A DNA stretch of 64,000 bases from Luteimonas granuli (GCF_007795095.1 NZ_CP042218.1:2087001-2151000), one strand, 5' to 3'; counted from the stretch's first letter, positions 41,352 through 54,900 are shown. Numbers and translations: made by a program. The notes: generated by a model not told the origin, from the sequence alone.

Positions 41352-42802
41352 TCCGCCGCCTCCACGACACCCATGGCGTGCCGATGGCCGACTTCGCGCG
41401 CCGCCATTCGCGCGTGCACTTCATCGGCATCGGCGGCACCGGCATGAGCGGCATCGCCGAGGTGCTGTGCACGCTCGGCTACCAGGTCTCGGGCTCGGAC
41501 ACCGCCGACAGCCTGGTCACCCGCCGCCTGGCCAGCCTCGGCGCCACCGTGCATCGCGGCCACGCCGCGTCCAACGTGCTGGGCACCGACTGCGTGGTCG
41601 TCTCCAGCGCGATCCGGCCCGACAACCCGGAACTCCTGGAAGCGCGCGCGCAGCGCATCCCGGTGGTGCCGCGCGCGGAGATGCTGGCCGAGCTGATGCG
41701 CTTCCGCCGCGGCGTGGCGGTCGCCGGCACGCACGGCAAGACCACCACCACTTCGCTGCTCGCCAGCGTGCTGGCCGAGGGCGGGCTCGACCCGACCTTC
41801 GTGATCGGCGGCAAGCTGCTCGCTGCCGGCGCCAACGCGCGCCTGGGCGGCGGCGACTGGCTGGTGGCCGAGGCCGACGAGAGCGACGGCAGCTTCCTGC
41901 GCCTGAACCCGCTGGTGGCGATCGTCACCAACATCGACGTCGACCATCTCGAGAACTACGGCGGCGACTTCGCGCGCGTGCAGCAGGCCTTCTCCGAGTT
42001 CCTGCACCGGCTGCCCTTCTACGGCCTCGCGGTGCTGTGCATCGACGACCCGGAGGTCGAGGCCCTGTCCGGCACCGTCTCGCGCCACGTCATGACCTAC
42101 GGCTTCCACGCCGACGCCGACGTGCGCGCCGAGAACGTGCGCCAGGACGGCCCGACCATGCTGTTCGACCTGGTGCTCCCCGACGCCTCGGCCACGCCGA
42201 TGGAGCTGGCCCTGCCGGGCCGGCACAACGTGCAGAACGCCCTGGCCGCGGCCGCCGTGGCCTGGCAGCTGGGCGTGCAGCCCGAGGCGATCCGCAGCGC
42301 GCTGGCGAAGTTCCAGGGCATCGGCCGTCGCTTCAACCGGCTGGGCGAGCTCACCACCGCGCGCGGTGCCACCGTGCAGCTGGTCGACGACTACGGCCAC
42401 CACCCGCGCGAACTCGCGGCGGTGTTCGAGGCCGCCCGCGGCGGCTGGCCGGAGCGGCGCCTGGTGGTCGCGTTCCAGCCCCACCGCTACAGCCGCACCC
42501 GCGATCTGCTCGACGACTTCGCCGGCGTACTGTCCGACGTCGACGCCCTGGTGCTGACCGAGGTCTATCCGGCGGGCGAGCAGCCGCTGGCGAACGCCGA
42601 TGCGCGGGCGCTGGCGCGCGCGATCCGCGCCCGCGGCCGGATCGACCCGGTGGTGGTCAACGGCCCTGCCGAACTGCGCGACGTGCTGCCCGACATCCTC
42701 GAGGACGGCGACCTGCTGCTGGTGATGGGCGCCGGCGACATCGGCCACCTCGCGCAGCAGCTGGCCGTCGAAGGCTTCCCGAAGGCCGGGGAGGGCGCAT
42801 GA
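41348..42802 (+). CDS. murC: UDP-N-acetylmuramate--L-alanine ligase MurC
   Basis: 484 residues. N-terminal Rossmann part [30 protein letters not shown]-loop [61 protein letters not shown] and [28 protein letters not shown]. All Mur ligase residues look intact. Cytoplasmic. Coupled to ftsW and ddl by 4-base overlaps. Confidence 0.96.
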   Translation: MIRRLHDTHGVPMADFARRHSRVHFIGIGGTGMSGIAEVLCTLGYQVSGSDTADSLVTRRLASLGATVHRGHAASNVLGTDCVVVSSAIRPDNPELLEARAQRIPVVPRAEMLAELMRFRRGVAVAGTHGKTTTTSLLASVLAEGGLDPTFVIGGKLLAAGANARLGGGDWLVAEADESDGSFLRLNPLVAIVTNIDVDHLENYGGDFARVQQAFSEFLHRLPFYGLAVLCIDDPEVEALSGTVSRHVMTYGFHADADVRAENVRQDGPTMLFDLVLPDASATPMELALPGRHNVQNALAAAAVAWQLGVQPEAIRSALAKFQGIGRRFNRLGELTTARGATVQLVDDYGHHPRELAAVFEAARGGWPERRLVVAFQPHRYSRTRDLLDDFAGVLSDVDALVLTEVYPAGEQPLANADARALARAIRARGRIDPVVVNGPAELRDVLPDILEDGDLLLVMGAGDIGHLAQQLAVEGFPKAGEGA

Positions 42803-43737
42803 GCGGCCGCCTGCCCGCGCTGCGCTGCACCGATGCCGCCGCCTTTGGCCGCGTGGCCGTGCTCATGGGCGGGGACACCAGCGAGCGTGCGGTGTCGCTG
42901 GACTCCGGCCGCAACGTGCTCGCGGCCCTGCGTTCGCGCGGCGTGGACGCGGACGGCGTCGACGGTGTGCCGGCGCTGCTGGACGCGCTGCAGGCCGGCC
43001 GCTTCCAGCGCGTGTTCAACATCCTCCATGGCGGCGTGGGCGAGAACGGCGTGCTGCAGGGCCTGCTGCAGGCGCTGGGCGTTCCGTTCACCGGCTCCGG
43101 CGTGCTCGGCAGCGCGCTGACCATGGACAAGATCCGCACCAAGCAGGTCTGGCTGTCCGAAGGCCTGCCCACGCCGCGCTACGAGCGTCTTCCGAAGGGC
43201 GCCGACCTGCGCGCCGCGGCGGACCGCCTGGGCTACCCGGTGTTCGTGAAGCCTTCGGGCGAAGGCTCCAGCGTCGGCGTGTTCCGGGTGCTGTCGGAGG
43301 CGGACCTCGTTCCCGCCATCGACTTCGCGGCCGCCTACGACGGCGAGCTGCTGATGGAGCAGATGGTGCGCGGCGACGAGCTGACCGTCGGCATCCTCGG
43401 CGGCATCGCGCTGCCGTCGATCCGCATCGTGCCGGCCGGCGAGTGGTACGACTACCACGCCAAGTACATCGCCGACGATACGCAGTACCTCTGCCCCGGC
43501 CTCGAGGGCGACGACGAGGCGGACATCCGCGACCTCGCGCTGCGCGCCTTCCACGCCGCCGCCTGCAGCGGATGGGGCCGCGTGGACGTGATGCGCGACC
43601 GCGAGCGCGGCCTGCAGCTGATCGAGATCAACACCGCGCCTGGCATGACCGGCCATTCGCTGGTGCCCAAGGCCGCGGCACAGCTGGGCTGCGACTACGC
43701 CGAACTGTGCTGGCGCGTGCTGGAGCAGACGCTGTGA
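42799..43737 (+). CDS. ddl: D-alanine--D-alanine ligase
   Basis: 312 residues, ATP-grasp, DdlB size class. Signatures: [47 protein letters not shown] (HG.GEDG-like, with N in place of D), [36 protein letters not shown] and [18 protein letters not shown]. Provides D-Ala-D-Ala for MurF. Starts inside the murC stop and overlaps the ftsQ start. Confidence 0.95.
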   Translation: MSGRLPALRCTDAAAFGRVAVLMGGDTSERAVSLDSGRNVLAALRSRGVDADGVDGVPALLDALQAGRFQRVFNILHGGVGENGVLQGLLQALGVPFTGSGVLGSALTMDKIRTKQVWLSEGLPTPRYERLPKGADLRAAADRLGYPVFVKPSGEGSSVGVFRVLSEADLVPAIDFAAAYDGELLMEQMVRGDELTVGILGGIALPSIRIVPAGEWYDYHAKYIADDTQYLCPGLEGDDEADIRDLALRAFHAAACSGWGRVDVMRDRERGLQLIEINTAPGMTGHSLVPKAAAQLGCDYAELCWRVLEQTL

Positions 43738-44438
43738 GCGCGCTGCTGCGGATCCTGGCGTGGACGCTCGCGGTGGCGCTGATCGCGCTGCCGGTGGTCG
43801 CGGTGCTCGAGGGCTGGATCGGCGCCGAGCGCTGGCCGCTGCGCACGCTGCGCATCAACGACGGCCTGCAGCAGGTCGATCCTGCGCAGGTGCGCGAGGC
43901 GGTGCTGCCGTATGCGCGGCAGGGCTTCTTCGCCGTGCGCCTGGACGAGGCGCGCGCGGACGTGGCGCGCCTGCCCTGGGTGGAACAGGCCGACGTCGGC
44001 AAGCGCTGGCCGGACGTGCTCGAGGTGCGGGTGCGGGAACACCGTCCGTTCGCGCGCTGGGGCGAGGACCGCCTGCTGTCGCAGCAGGGCCGCCTGTTCC
44101 CCGCGGAAGGCATCGAGACGCCGGCGGGACTGCCCTTGCTGCATGGCCCGGACGCGCGCAGCGACGAAGTCGTCGAACTTTACGGGGCCGCGCGCGAACT
44201 GTTCGCGCCGGCCGGCATCGGCGTACGCGCGCTGCTGCTCGACAGCCGCGGCAGCTGGGCCATGGTCCTGTCCAACGGCACCGAGGTGGTGATCGGCAGC
44301 CACCAGGTCCGCACCCGCATGGCCCGCTTCGCGCGCCTGCTGCCGCAGCTCCTGCAGCGGCGGCAGCCGCTGTCACGCGCCGACCTTCGCTACACCAATG
44401 GATTCGCCCTGACATGGGCCGAGGAAAGCAGCGCATGA
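43734..44438 (+). CDS. ftsQ: cell division protein FtsQ
   Basis: 234 residues, GTG start at 43734. Single membrane helix [20 protein letters not shown] (about 5-24), a POTRA domain ([22 protein letters not shown] to [32 protein letters not shown]) and a beta domain ([49 protein letters not shown]). Scaffold of the FtsQLB divisome complex. Overlaps ddl and ftsA by 4 bases. Confidence 0.94.
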   Translation: MSALLRILAWTLAVALIALPVVAVLEGWIGAERWPLRTLRINDGLQQVDPAQVREAVLPYARQGFFAVRLDEARADVARLPWVEQADVGKRWPDVLEVRVREHRPFARWGEDRLLSQQGRLFPAEGIETPAGLPLLHGPDARSDEVVELYGAARELFAPAGIGVRALLLDSRGSWAMVLSNGTEVVIGSHQVRTRMARFARLLPQLLQRRQPLSRADLRYTNGFALTWAEESSA

Positions 44439-45670
44439 ACCGCAAGGGAGACAAGGCCCTCATCGTCGGCCTCGACATCGGCACCTCCAAGGTGGTGGCC
44501 CTGGTCGGCGAGTACTCGCCGGGCAACCCCATCGAGGTGATCGGCATCGGCAGCCACGAATCGCGCGGGCTCAAGCGCGGCGTGGTGGTGGACATCGAAT
44601 CCACCGTGCAGTCGATCCAGCGCGCGATCGAGGAGGCCGAGCTCATGGCCGGCTGCGACATCCGCTCCGTCTACGCCTCGATCTCGGGCAGCCACGTGCA
44701 GTGCAAGAACTCGCCGGGCATCGTCCCGATCCGCGACGGCGAGGTCACCTGGAGCGACCTCGACCGGGTGCTCGACGCCGCCAAGGCGGTCGCGATCCCG
44801 GCCGACCAGAAGATCCTGCATGCCATCCCGCGCGAGTACGTGCTCGACGACTCGCAGGAAGGCATCCGCAACCCGGTCGGCATGACCGGCGTGCGCCTGG
44901 AGGTGCATGCCCACCTCGTGGTCTGCGCGCAGTCGGCGGCGGCCAACATCAGCAAGTGCGTCCAGCGCTGCGACCTGCAGATCGACGATCTGGTGCTGTC
45001 GTCGCTGGCATCGAGCACCGCGGTGCTGACCAGCGACGAGCGCGAGCTGGGCGTGGTGATGGTGGACATCGGCGCCGGCACCACCGACCTGGCGGTGTTC
45101 GTGCAGGGCGCGATCTGCCATACCTCCAGCCTGCCGATCGCCGGCGACAAGGTCACCGAGGACATCGCGCACATGCTGCGCACGCCCACCCCCGAGGCCG
45201 AGCAGATCAAGGTCCGCTACGCCTGCGCGCTGGCCCAGCTCGCGACCAGCGAGGAATCGATCCAGGTGCCCAGCGTCGGCGACCGTCCGCCGCGCCGCCT
45301 GCCGCGGCAGTCGCTGGCCCAGGCCGTGCAGGCACGCTACGAGGAGATCTTCGAGATGGTGCAGGCCGAACTGCGCCGCTCGGGCTTCGAGCAGCACGTG
45401 CGCGCCGGCATGGTGCTGACCGGCGGCGCCGCGAAGATGGAAGGCGTGGTCGAGCTGGCCGAGGAAATGCTGCAGATGCCGGTGCGGGTGGGCATCCCGC
45501 AGCACGTCACCGGCCTGGGCGAAGTGGTCAACAACCCGGTGCACGCCACCGGCGTCGGCCTGCTGCTGATGGGCAGCCAGATCGAGCACCCGCGCCGCCC
45601 GGTGCTGCCCACGGGGCGCGCCGGCAGCCTGCTCAAGAAGCTCAAGACCTGGTTCAACGGGGAGTTCTGA
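44435..45670 (+). CDS. ftsA: cell division protein FtsA
   Basis: Actin-like membrane tether of FtsZ, 411 residues. ATG 44435 is supported by GAGGAAA at 44421-44427; the in-frame ATG at 44414 lies upstream of it. Signatures: LIVGLDIGTSKVVALVGEY, SRGLKRGVVVDIEST, MVDIGAGTTDLAVF, LPIAGDKVTEDIAHML and MVLTGGAAKMEGVVELA. The C-terminal amphipathic helix SLLKKLKTWFNGEF is the membrane-targeting sequence. Followed by a 158-base gap before ftsZ. Confidence 0.96.
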   Translation: MNRKGDKALIVGLDIGTSKVVALVGEYSPGNPIEVIGIGSHESRGLKRGVVVDIESTVQSIQRAIEEAELMAGCDIRSVYASISGSHVQCKNSPGIVPIRDGEVTWSDLDRVLDAAKAVAIPADQKILHAIPREYVLDDSQEGIRNPVGMTGVRLEVHAHLVVCAQSAAANISKCVQRCDLQIDDLVLSSLASSTAVLTSDERELGVVMVDIGAGTTDLAVFVQGAICHTSSLPIAGDKVTEDIAHMLRTPTPEAEQIKVRYACALAQLATSEESIQVPSVGDRPPRRLPRQSLAQAVQARYEEIFEMVQAELRRSGFEQHVRAGMVLTGGAAKMEGVVELAEEMLQMPVRVGIPQHVTGLGEVVNNPVHATGVGLLLMGSQIEHPRRPVLPTGRAGSLLKKLKTWFNGEF

Positions 45671-45707
45671 CCATGGACGGCCGGCAAGCAACGGGGACAC
45701 CACTCAC

Positions 45708-45729
45708 GTGGGAGCGGCCATGGCCGCGG
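45708..45729. repeat. palindromic repeat (family B), single unit
   Basis: GTGGGAGCGGCCATGGCCGC, mostly self-complementary around CCATGG, in the 158-base ftsA-ftsZ gap. Related to the repeat at 25121-25175. The rest of the gap (45730-45828) is A-rich and ends in the ftsZ ribosome site GAGAGGA. Confidence 0.6.
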
Positions 45730-45828
45730 AAACGGCGGGGGCGAAAACGGAAACGACCAACAGCACTCCACGACACCCGATAACAAGAAAAACCAGCAAC
45801 ACATAACGACATCGAGAGGACTACGGAC

Positions 45829-47088
45829 ATGGCGCACTTCGAACTGGTTGAAAAGATGGCTCCCAACGCCGTCATCAAGGTCATCGGCGTGGGCGGCGGC
45901 GGTGGCAACGCCGTCAACCACATGGTCAACAGCAGCGTGGACGGCGTGGAGTTCATCACCGCCAACACCGACGCCCAGGCGATCAAGAACAACGGCTCCA
46001 AGCTGCAGCTGCAGCTCGGCAACGGCGTCACCAAGGGCCTCGGCGCGGGCGCCAACCCCGAGGTCGGCCGCCAGGCCGCGCTCGAGGACCGCGACCAGAT
46101 CATGGAAGCGCTGCATGGCGCCGACATGGTGTTCATCACCGCCGGCATGGGCGGTGGCACCGGCACCGGCGCGGCGCCGGTGGTGGCGCAGCTGGCCAAG
46201 GAGATGGGCATCCTGACCGTGGCCGTGGTCACCAAGCCGTTCCCGTTCGAAGGCCGCCGCCGCATGCAGGTGGCGCTGAAGGGCATCGAGGAGCTGTCGG
46301 CGCACTGCGACTCGCTGATCACCATCCCCAACGAGAAGCTGATCACCGTGCTCGGCCGCAACGCCACCATGGTGCAGGCCTTCCGCGCCGCCAACGACGT
46401 GCTGCTGGGCGCCGTGCAGGGCATTGCCGACCTGATCGTGCGCCCGGGCCTGATCAACGTCGACTTCGCCGACGTGCGCACCGTGATGTCCGAGATGGGC
46501 CTGGCGATGATGGGCACGGGCCACGCCCGCGGCGACGACCGCGCCCAGGCCGCCGCCGAGTCGGCGATCCAGAACCCGCTGCTCGACGACGTCAACCTGG
46601 CCGGCGCCAACGGCATCCTGGTCAACATCACCGCCGGCCCGGACTTCACCATGGCCGAGTTCGACGAGGTCGGCCGCACGGTGGAGAACTTCGCCAGCGA
46701 GGACGCCACCATCGTCATCGGTACCGTGCTCGACCCGGACATGCAGGACGATGTGCGCGTGACCGTGGTCGCGACCGGCCTCAACCGCGCCCAGGCCCGC
46801 GGAGTCGTCCGCGACACGGGCTACGGACGCGACGCCGGCTTCGACGCGCCGGCGCGCCGCCCGCACGTGCAGCTGATCAACACCGGCGGCCGCCGCGACG
46901 GCACCACCGGCATGCTGATCGAGGACGAGCCGCACCACGCGGTGGCCCACGGCGGCATGGGCGTCGGCCTGCGCCGGGGCGCGGCCGACCCCGTCGCCCC
47001 GGTGACCCCGGCGGTGGCCGACTTCGGAGGCGGCGGCGATTCGGGTTACCTGGACATTCCGGCGTTCCTGCGCCGGCAGGCGGACTGA
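45829..47088 (+). CDS. ftsZ: cell division GTPase FtsZ
   Basis: Tubulin homolog forming the Z ring, 419 residues. [13 protein letters not shown] (T1), [10 protein letters not shown], tubulin signature [15 protein letters not shown] (G108-G114), [12 protein letters not shown], and the conserved C-terminal peptide [13 protein letters not shown] that binds FtsA and ZipA. ATG 45829 has GAGAGGA at 45813-45819. Last dcw gene; the IS110 element and repeats separate it from lpxC. Confidence 0.97.
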   Translation: MAHFELVEKMAPNAVIKVIGVGGGGGNAVNHMVNSSVDGVEFITANTDAQAIKNNGSKLQLQLGNGVTKGLGAGANPEVGRQAALEDRDQIMEALHGADMVFITAGMGGGTGTGAAPVVAQLAKEMGILTVAVVTKPFPFEGRRRMQVALKGIEELSAHCDSLITIPNEKLITVLGRNATMVQAFRAANDVLLGAVQGIADLIVRPGLINVDFADVRTVMSEMGLAMMGTGHARGDDRAQAAAESAIQNPLLDDVNLAGANGILVNITAGPDFTMAEFDEVGRTVENFASEDATIVIGTVLDPDMQDDVRVTVVATGLNRAQARGVVRDTGYGRDAGFDAPARRPHVQLINTGGRRDGTTGMLIEDEPHHAVAHGGMGVGLRRGAADPVAPVTPAVADFGGGGDSGYLDIPAFLRRQAD

Positions 47089-47137
47089 CCCTCCCCGGGA
47101 TCCCCGCCACCGATCCTGTAGGAGCAACTGTCTTTTT

Positions 47138-48242
<1,105 letters not shown>

Positions 48243-48248
48243 ACCTGC

Positions 48249-48274
48249 ACGCTAGGCCAAAGCGAAGACACAAG
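48249..48274 (-). promoter_or_regulatory. candidate junction promoter for the bridge RNA
   Basis: On the minus strand, a -10-like TAGCGT (48249-48254) lies 17 bases after CTGCTT in the integrated state. In a circularised element the end junction would read TTGCTT, a better -35, with the same 17-base spacer. Transcription would begin near 48242, at the foot of the first stem. Junction promoters are known for IS110 circles; activity here is inference. Confidence 0.45.
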
Positions 48275-48378
48275 CAGCTACAGCTGCGACCGGAGCTGCG
48301 ACCGGCACGCACGTAACGCGGTCGCAGCTGTAGCTGCTCCTACAGTAAAGCGGTCGCAGCTGTAGCTGCTCCTGCAGG
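48275..48378. repeat. family A repeat cluster flanking the IS110 element
   Basis: Right remainder of the interrupted repeat (48275-48291), then inverted copies GGTCGCAGCTGTAGCTGCTC at 48320-48346 and again at 48352-48378. With the left fragment at 47116-47124 this made a compound palindrome between ftsZ and lpxC before the insertion. Confidence 0.85.
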
Positions 48379-48391
48379 GGGCTCGTTTCTG

Positions 48392-48420
48392 TTCAGGTTC
48401 AGCGTCGCGCGTGCTAAATT
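48392..48420 (+). promoter_or_regulatory. candidate lpxC promoter
   Basis: TTCAGG (48392-48397), a 17-base spacer and TAAATT (48415-48420), in the only AT-rich stretch between the repeats and the lpxC ATG at 48483. It would let lpxC be transcribed independently of ftsZ despite the inserted element. Match to consensus is moderate. Confidence 0.4.
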
Positions 48421-48482
48421 GCGAGTCGTTTTCATTCACGGGCCGCGCCAGCGCGTCCCGCGTCCCCTCCCAGACACCGCCC

Positions 48483-49394
48483 ATGGTCCAGCAGCGCACC
48501 ATCCAGAACGTCACCCGCGCCACCGGCGTGGGGCTGCACAGCGGCGAAAAGGTCTACATGACCCTGCGTCCGGCGCCTGCCGACACCGGCATCGTCTTCC
48601 GCCGGATCGACGTCGAGCCGCCGGTCACGATCCCCGCCACGGCCACCCTGGTCACCGAGACCACGCTGTGCACCGGCCTCGCCACCGGCGGCGCCAACGT
48701 GCAGACCGTCGAACACCTGATGTCGGCGCTCGCCGGCCTGGGCATCGACAACATCATGGTCGAGCTGTCCGCGGCCGAGGTGCCGATCATGGACGGCTCC
48801 TCGGGCCCCTTCGTGTTCCTGCTGCAGTCCGCCGGCATCGTCGAGCAGGGCGCGCCCAAGCGCTTCCTCCGCGTCACGCGCCCGGTGGAAGTGCGCGACG
48901 GCGACAAGATCGCCCGCTTCGAGCCCTTCGACGGCTACCGCCTGGGCTTCACCATCGACTTCAACCACCCCGCCATTCCGACCACGCGGTCGCGGGCGGT
49001 GGTGGAGTTCTCCACGGAGAACTACATCCGCGAGGTCAGCCGCGCCCGGACCTTCGGTTTCATGCGCGACCTCGAGTACATGCGCGACCGCAACCTGGGG
49101 CTCGGCGGCTCGATGGACAACGCCATCGTGCTCGACGACTTCCGGGTCCTGAACGAGGACGGCCTGCGCTACGCCGACGAGTTCGTGCGCCACAAGATCC
49201 TCGACGCCGTCGGCGACCTGTACCTGGCCGGCCGGCCGATCATCGGCGCCTTCGAGGGCTACAAGTCCGGGCACGCCCTCAACAACATGCTGGTGCGCGC
49301 GCTGCTGGCCGACGAGGCCGCGTGGGAGGAAGTCACCTTCCCGGAGGCGGTCGAGGGGCCGGTGGCCTACGGAGCGCTGCAGCCCGCGGCGTGA
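48483..49394 (+). CDS. lpxC: UDP-3-O-acyl-N-acetylglucosamine deacetylase LpxC
   Basis: Committed step of lipid A synthesis, zinc enzyme, 303 residues. Start [24 protein letters not shown] at 48483. Zinc ligands H78 ([11 protein letters not shown]), H237 and D241 ([13 protein letters not shown]); catalytic H264 (YKSGHALNN) and the Glu region [17 protein letters not shown]. Length and motifs match E. coli LpxC. Usually adjacent to ftsZ; here the IS110 element and repeats intervene. Confidence 0.96.
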   Translation: MVQQRTIQNVTRATGVGLHSGEKVYMTLRPAPADTGIVFRRIDVEPPVTIPATATLVTETTLCTGLATGGANVQTVEHLMSALAGLGIDNIMVELSAAEVPIMDGSSGPFVFLLQSAGIVEQGAPKRFLRVTRPVEVRDGDKIARFEPFDGYRLGFTIDFNHPAIPTTRSRAVVEFSTENYIREVSRARTFGFMRDLEYMRDRNLGLGGSMDNAIVLDDFRVLNEDGLRYADEFVRHKILDAVGDLYLAGRPIIGAFEGYKSGHALNNMLVRALLADEAAWEEVTFPEAVEGPVAYGALQPAA

Positions 49395-49475
49395 CACCGG
49401 CTTCACCCCCCTGTCCGGCGCCTGTCCGCGTTCACCCGATCTCCGCACCGGGTTCCCGGTTTAATGGAAATTTAA

Positions 49476-49495
49476 CGGATTTCACATGAAATCCG
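49476..49495. promoter_or_regulatory. perfect inverted repeat between convergent lpxC and dciA
   Basis: CGGATTTCA and TGAAATCCG (9 bp each) around a 2-base centre, in an AT-rich stretch. The tiny loop suggests an operator-like palindrome, though it sits between two converging genes where a terminator is expected. No U-tract follows. Function undetermined. Confidence 0.45.
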
Positions 49496-49504
49496 GCGGC
49501 TCGC

Positions 49505-50014
49505 TTAACGTTTCGGCCGTCGGGCGCCGTTAGGATGCCCCGTCGGCGTGAACGCGCCGTCGAGTTCCAGGACCCCGTCCCTGCCGTCGCCCGTGGGTGC
49601 GCGCAGTGACGCCAAGGCACTCCGCAGCCCTTCCGGTGCGGACGCCGACAGTGGAAGTGCGGTCGCTTCGACCCGCGCAGGCGGGAACAGCGGCTGGGTG
49701 GTCGTCCTGACCCTGAGCTCCCGGACATCCAGCCCGTGCGAACGGGCGGCGTCCAGAAGCGATGGAGCGGCGAGCCTCAGGCTCGCGTTCCACAGCGGCG
49801 AATCCACCAGATAGACCAGCCGTGCGCCATCCACATTCGCCAGCCGCGCGTGCGCGGCCAGTGAAGGGGAAAGATGGGGGCGCAGGGTGCGGTCGAGCGC
49901 GTCGAGCCACAGGGCGCGCTGGATCGGGGAGCGGCCGGAAACATCGGCCGCGAGCGCGTCGAAGGCGGCGCGCAGACCTTTGGGGGACGCCGATTTGGCA
50001 TTGCCGACAGACAT
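49505..50014 (-). CDS. DciA-like DUF721 protein
   Basis: 169 residues. The conserved DUF721 core is LVYLVDSPLWNASLRLAAPSLLDAARSHGLDVRELRVRT (about 70-108). DciA proteins of this family load the replicative helicase DnaB in bacteria lacking DnaC/DnaI. The C-terminal part is Ala/Pro-rich and poorly conserved. Lies between lpxC and the M23 peptidase gene; its ATG (50014) is only 4 bases from the start of the divergent peptidase gene. Confidence 0.8.
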   Translation of the reverse strand: MSVGNAKSASPKGLRAAFDALAADVSGRSPIQRALWLDALDRTLRPHLSPSLAAHARLANVDGARLVYLVDSPLWNASLRLAAPSLLDAARSHGLDVRELRVRTTTQPLFPPARVEATALPLSASAPEGLRSALASLRAPTGDGRDGVLELDGAFTPTGHPNGARRPKR

Positions 50015-50018
50015 CGTG

Positions 50019-50933
50019 ATGACTCTACACCGTACGCTCCAGCACTCACATCAATGGTTCCTCCACTACGCCCGACGCGGCGCACGGGGCCTGGCCCGGG
50101 CCGTCGGCAGCCGGCCGCTGCTCGCCGCCGGCGCCACCCTGGTGCTCGGTGCCGCGGTCGGCGCCGGCGTGCAGTGGGGCGAGGTGAACGCGCTGCGCGC
50201 GGAGCTCGCCGGCCAGGACGCCAGGCTCGAGGAGACCCGCCGCGCCGCGCAGCGCGAGGTCAATGCCCTGGCCGCCCGCCTGGGCGAGCTGCAGGCGCAG
50301 GCCAACCGCCTCAACGCCCTCGGCGACCGCCTGACCCGGGTCGCCCAGCTCGGCGACGGCGAATTCGATTTCAACAGCCCGGTGGCCGTCGGTGGCCACG
50401 GCCCGGTGGACGACATGGCCGCCGGCGAACTGCGCAGCGGCATCGCCGACGTCGGCATGGAGTTCAATGCCGCCGGCGGCCAGCTCTCGGTGCTGGAGAT
50501 GCTGCTCTTCAACCGCGAGCTCGACCGCAATGCGGTGCCATCGCGCTGGCCGGTCTCCGGCAGCTACATCAGCTCGGGCTTCGGCCGCCGCGCCGATCCC
50601 TTCGGCGGCGGCGCCGCCTGGCACAAGGGCATCGACTTCAGCGCGAGGACCGGCGATCCGGTCCTGGCCGTGGCCGACGGCGTGGTCAGCTACTCGGGCC
50701 GCCGCTCCGGCTACGGCAACGTGGTCGAGGTCGACCATGGCAACGGCTACGTGACGCGCTATGCGCACAACTCGCGCAACGTGGTCCAGGTCGGAGACCT
50801 GGTGCGCGTCGGCCAGGAGGTCGCCAAGGCCGGCTCCACCGGCCGCAGCACCGGTGCCCATGTGCATCTCGAGGTGTGGCAGAACGGCCGCGTCGTGAAC
50901 CCGCGCAAGCTCCTCGCCGAGCAGAAGGGCTGA
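50019..50933 (+). CDS. M23 family metallopeptidase (membrane-anchored, LytM domain)
   Basis: 304 residues. N-terminal membrane helix (PLLAAGATLVLGAAVGAGVQW, about 34-54), coiled coil ([33 protein letters not shown]), then the M23 domain: SGFGRRADPFGGGAAWHKGIDFSARTGDPVLAVADGVV (zinc His and Asp), GYGNVVEVDHGNGYVTRYAHN, and GSTGRSTGAHVHLEVWQNGR (HxH). All zinc and catalytic residues are present, so an active peptidoglycan endopeptidase is likely. GTG 50016 is an alternative start. Next gene secA. Confidence 0.88.
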   Translation: MTLHRTLQHSHQWFLHYARRGARGLARAVGSRPLLAAGATLVLGAAVGAGVQWGEVNALRAELAGQDARLEETRRAAQREVNALAARLGELQAQANRLNALGDRLTRVAQLGDGEFDFNSPVAVGGHGPVDDMAAGELRSGIADVGMEFNAAGGQLSVLEMLLFNRELDRNAVPSRWPVSGSYISSGFGRRADPFGGGAAWHKGIDFSARTGDPVLAVADGVVSYSGRRSGYGNVVEVDHGNGYVTRYAHNSRNVVQVGDLVRVGQEVAKAGSTGRSTGAHVHLEVWQNGRVVNPRKLLAEQKG

Positions 50934-50971
50934 GCCGCCCGGCTTGATAGGCGGCGTCCGAGGCCCCACGG

Positions 50972-51014
50972 TACAATGCCGCGGCCAACGAAAAAGGGCG
51001 CCTCGCGCCCTTTT
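50972..51014 (+). promoter_or_regulatory. secA leader: -10 element followed by a perfect hairpin
   Basis: TACAAT (50972-50977) is followed 15 bases later by AAAAGGGCGC/GCGCCCTTTT (50992-51001, 51005-51014), a perfect 10-bp stem with 3-base loop and terminal T-run. If TACAAT is the secA promoter, the hairpin is in the first part of the secA leader and could attenuate; alternatively it is the terminator of the M23 gene placed after a silent hexamer. No secM-like reading frame was found. Confidence 0.55.
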
Positions 51015-51053
51015 CCCGTTTCAGGGCCATCCACTCATCCAACCGGTCACCCA

Positions 51054-53757
<2,704 letters not shown>

Positions 53758-53774
<17 letters not shown>

Positions 53775-54900
53775 CCTGGAAGTCGTCGCCGCCGTCCTCA
53801 CCGACTCCCTGGGCCGCGTCCTCCTGGCGCGGCGCACGGCCGACCGGGACCTCGCGGGGCTGTGGGAATTCCCGGGCGGCAAGCGCGAGCCGGGCGAGAC
53901 GCCCGAAGCCGCGCTCGCCCGCGAGCTGCACGAAGAACTCGGCATCGATGCCCGCATCGGCGGGCACCTGATCACAGTCCCGTACGCCGGCGCGGGCAGG
54001 CGCCTGCGCCTGGACGTGCGCCGCGTGCCGCGCTGGAGCGGCGTTCCCCGCGGTCGCGAGGGCCAGGCCGTGGCCTGGGTGCCACCGCACAGGCTGCGGA
54101 GCTACGCCATGCCGCCGGCTGACCTCCCCGTGGTCGCCGCCCTGCTGCAGCCGGACCGCTATGCCATCAGCCCGGGGCTGGACACCGCCGCCGCCCGATC
54201 ATCCCCCCCTTCCTGCCGTAGGAGCAGCTACAGCTGCGACCCGGACTCTCGGCAAGCACAGGTCGCAGCTGTAGCTGCTCCTCGGCAAGGACAGGTCGCA
54301 GCTGTAGCTGCTCCTACAGGTGCGGGGGGGTGGGGGGCGATGAAGGCGCGTGGCTTGCGGGGCTGGATGCTGCGCTGGCCTCGGGAGTGCGGCGCGTGCA
54401 GATCCGGCTGCCGGGCGCGGATGCGGCACGACGCCGGGAACTCATCGCCGCGGCCGCAGCGCGCTGTCGCGCCGTCGGCGCCGACGTGCTGGTCAACGGC
54501 GATCCGGAGCTGGCGCGGGAACTCGGCGTCGGCCTGCACCTGCGCGCCGCGCAGCTGGCGGCGCTGGCCGCGCCCGGCGCCCCCGCGGATCGTCCCGCGC
54601 TGGCGGACGGCGCCCTGCTGGCGGCCTCTTGCCACGACTCGCGCGAACTCGCGCTCGCCGAGCGGCTGGGCTGCGATTTCGCCGTGTTCGGGCCGGTCAA
54701 GCCGACCGCCAGCCATCCCGGCCAGCCCGGCATCGGCTGGGAAGCGTTCGCCGCGGCGCGCGAGTGCGTCAGCCTTCCGGTCTACGGGCTGGGTGGCCTC
54801 ATGCCGGCCGACCTGGAGGAGGCGCGGCGCCACGGCGCCCAGGGCATCGCCGCCATCCGGGGCCTCTGGCCAGCCTGACCTTCGATCCCCCCTTTCGTAG
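53758..54900 (+). CDS. mutT: Nudix hydrolase MutT; frame runs on into repeats and out-of-frame ThiE region
   Basis: The first ~145 residues are a MutT-type Nudix domain (8-oxo-dGTP sanitising): [20 protein letters not shown], then the Nudix box [24 protein letters not shown] with all conserved Gly and Glu. After RYAISPGLD the frame crosses three family A repeat units (54218-54320) and then reads the ThiE-like region out of frame to 54900, so the last ~235 residues are not real homolog sequence. In many gammaproteobacteria this gene is a MutT-ThiE fusion. One extra base (or two fewer) in the G runs at 54324-54337 would restore that fusion. Starts inside the secA end. Confidence 0.85.
54218..54320. 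repeat. family A repeat array inside the Nudix-ThiE gene
   Basis: Three units: GTAGGAGCAGCTACAGCTGC at 54218-54241 and two inverted units at 54261-54282 and 54294-54320, separated by 19 and 11 bases (CGGCAAG spacers). They occupy the position of the linker between the Nudix and ThiE-like domains. Confidence 0.9.
54330..54878 (+). CDS. ThiE-like (thiamine phosphate synthase-like) domain, probably C-terminal half of the Nudix fusion
   Basis: About 180 residues of a TIM-barrel related to Thi[94 protein letters not shown] and [32 protein letters not shown]. In MutT-ThiE fusions this domain follows the Nudix domain; genuine TMP synthase activity is not shown for them. Here it lies in another frame than mutT. 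It could start independently at GTG 54330, but no ribosome site is seen and the G-rich tract before it suggests an indel. Confidence 0.72.
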   Translation: MGGDEGAWLAGLDAALASGVRRVQIRLPGADAARRRELIAAAAARCRAVGADVLVNGDPELARELGVGLHLRAAQLAALAAPGAPADRPALADGALLAASCHDSRELALAERLGCDFAVFGPVKPTASHPGQPGIGWEAFAAARECVSLPVYGLGGLMPADLEEARRHGAQGIAAIRGLWPA

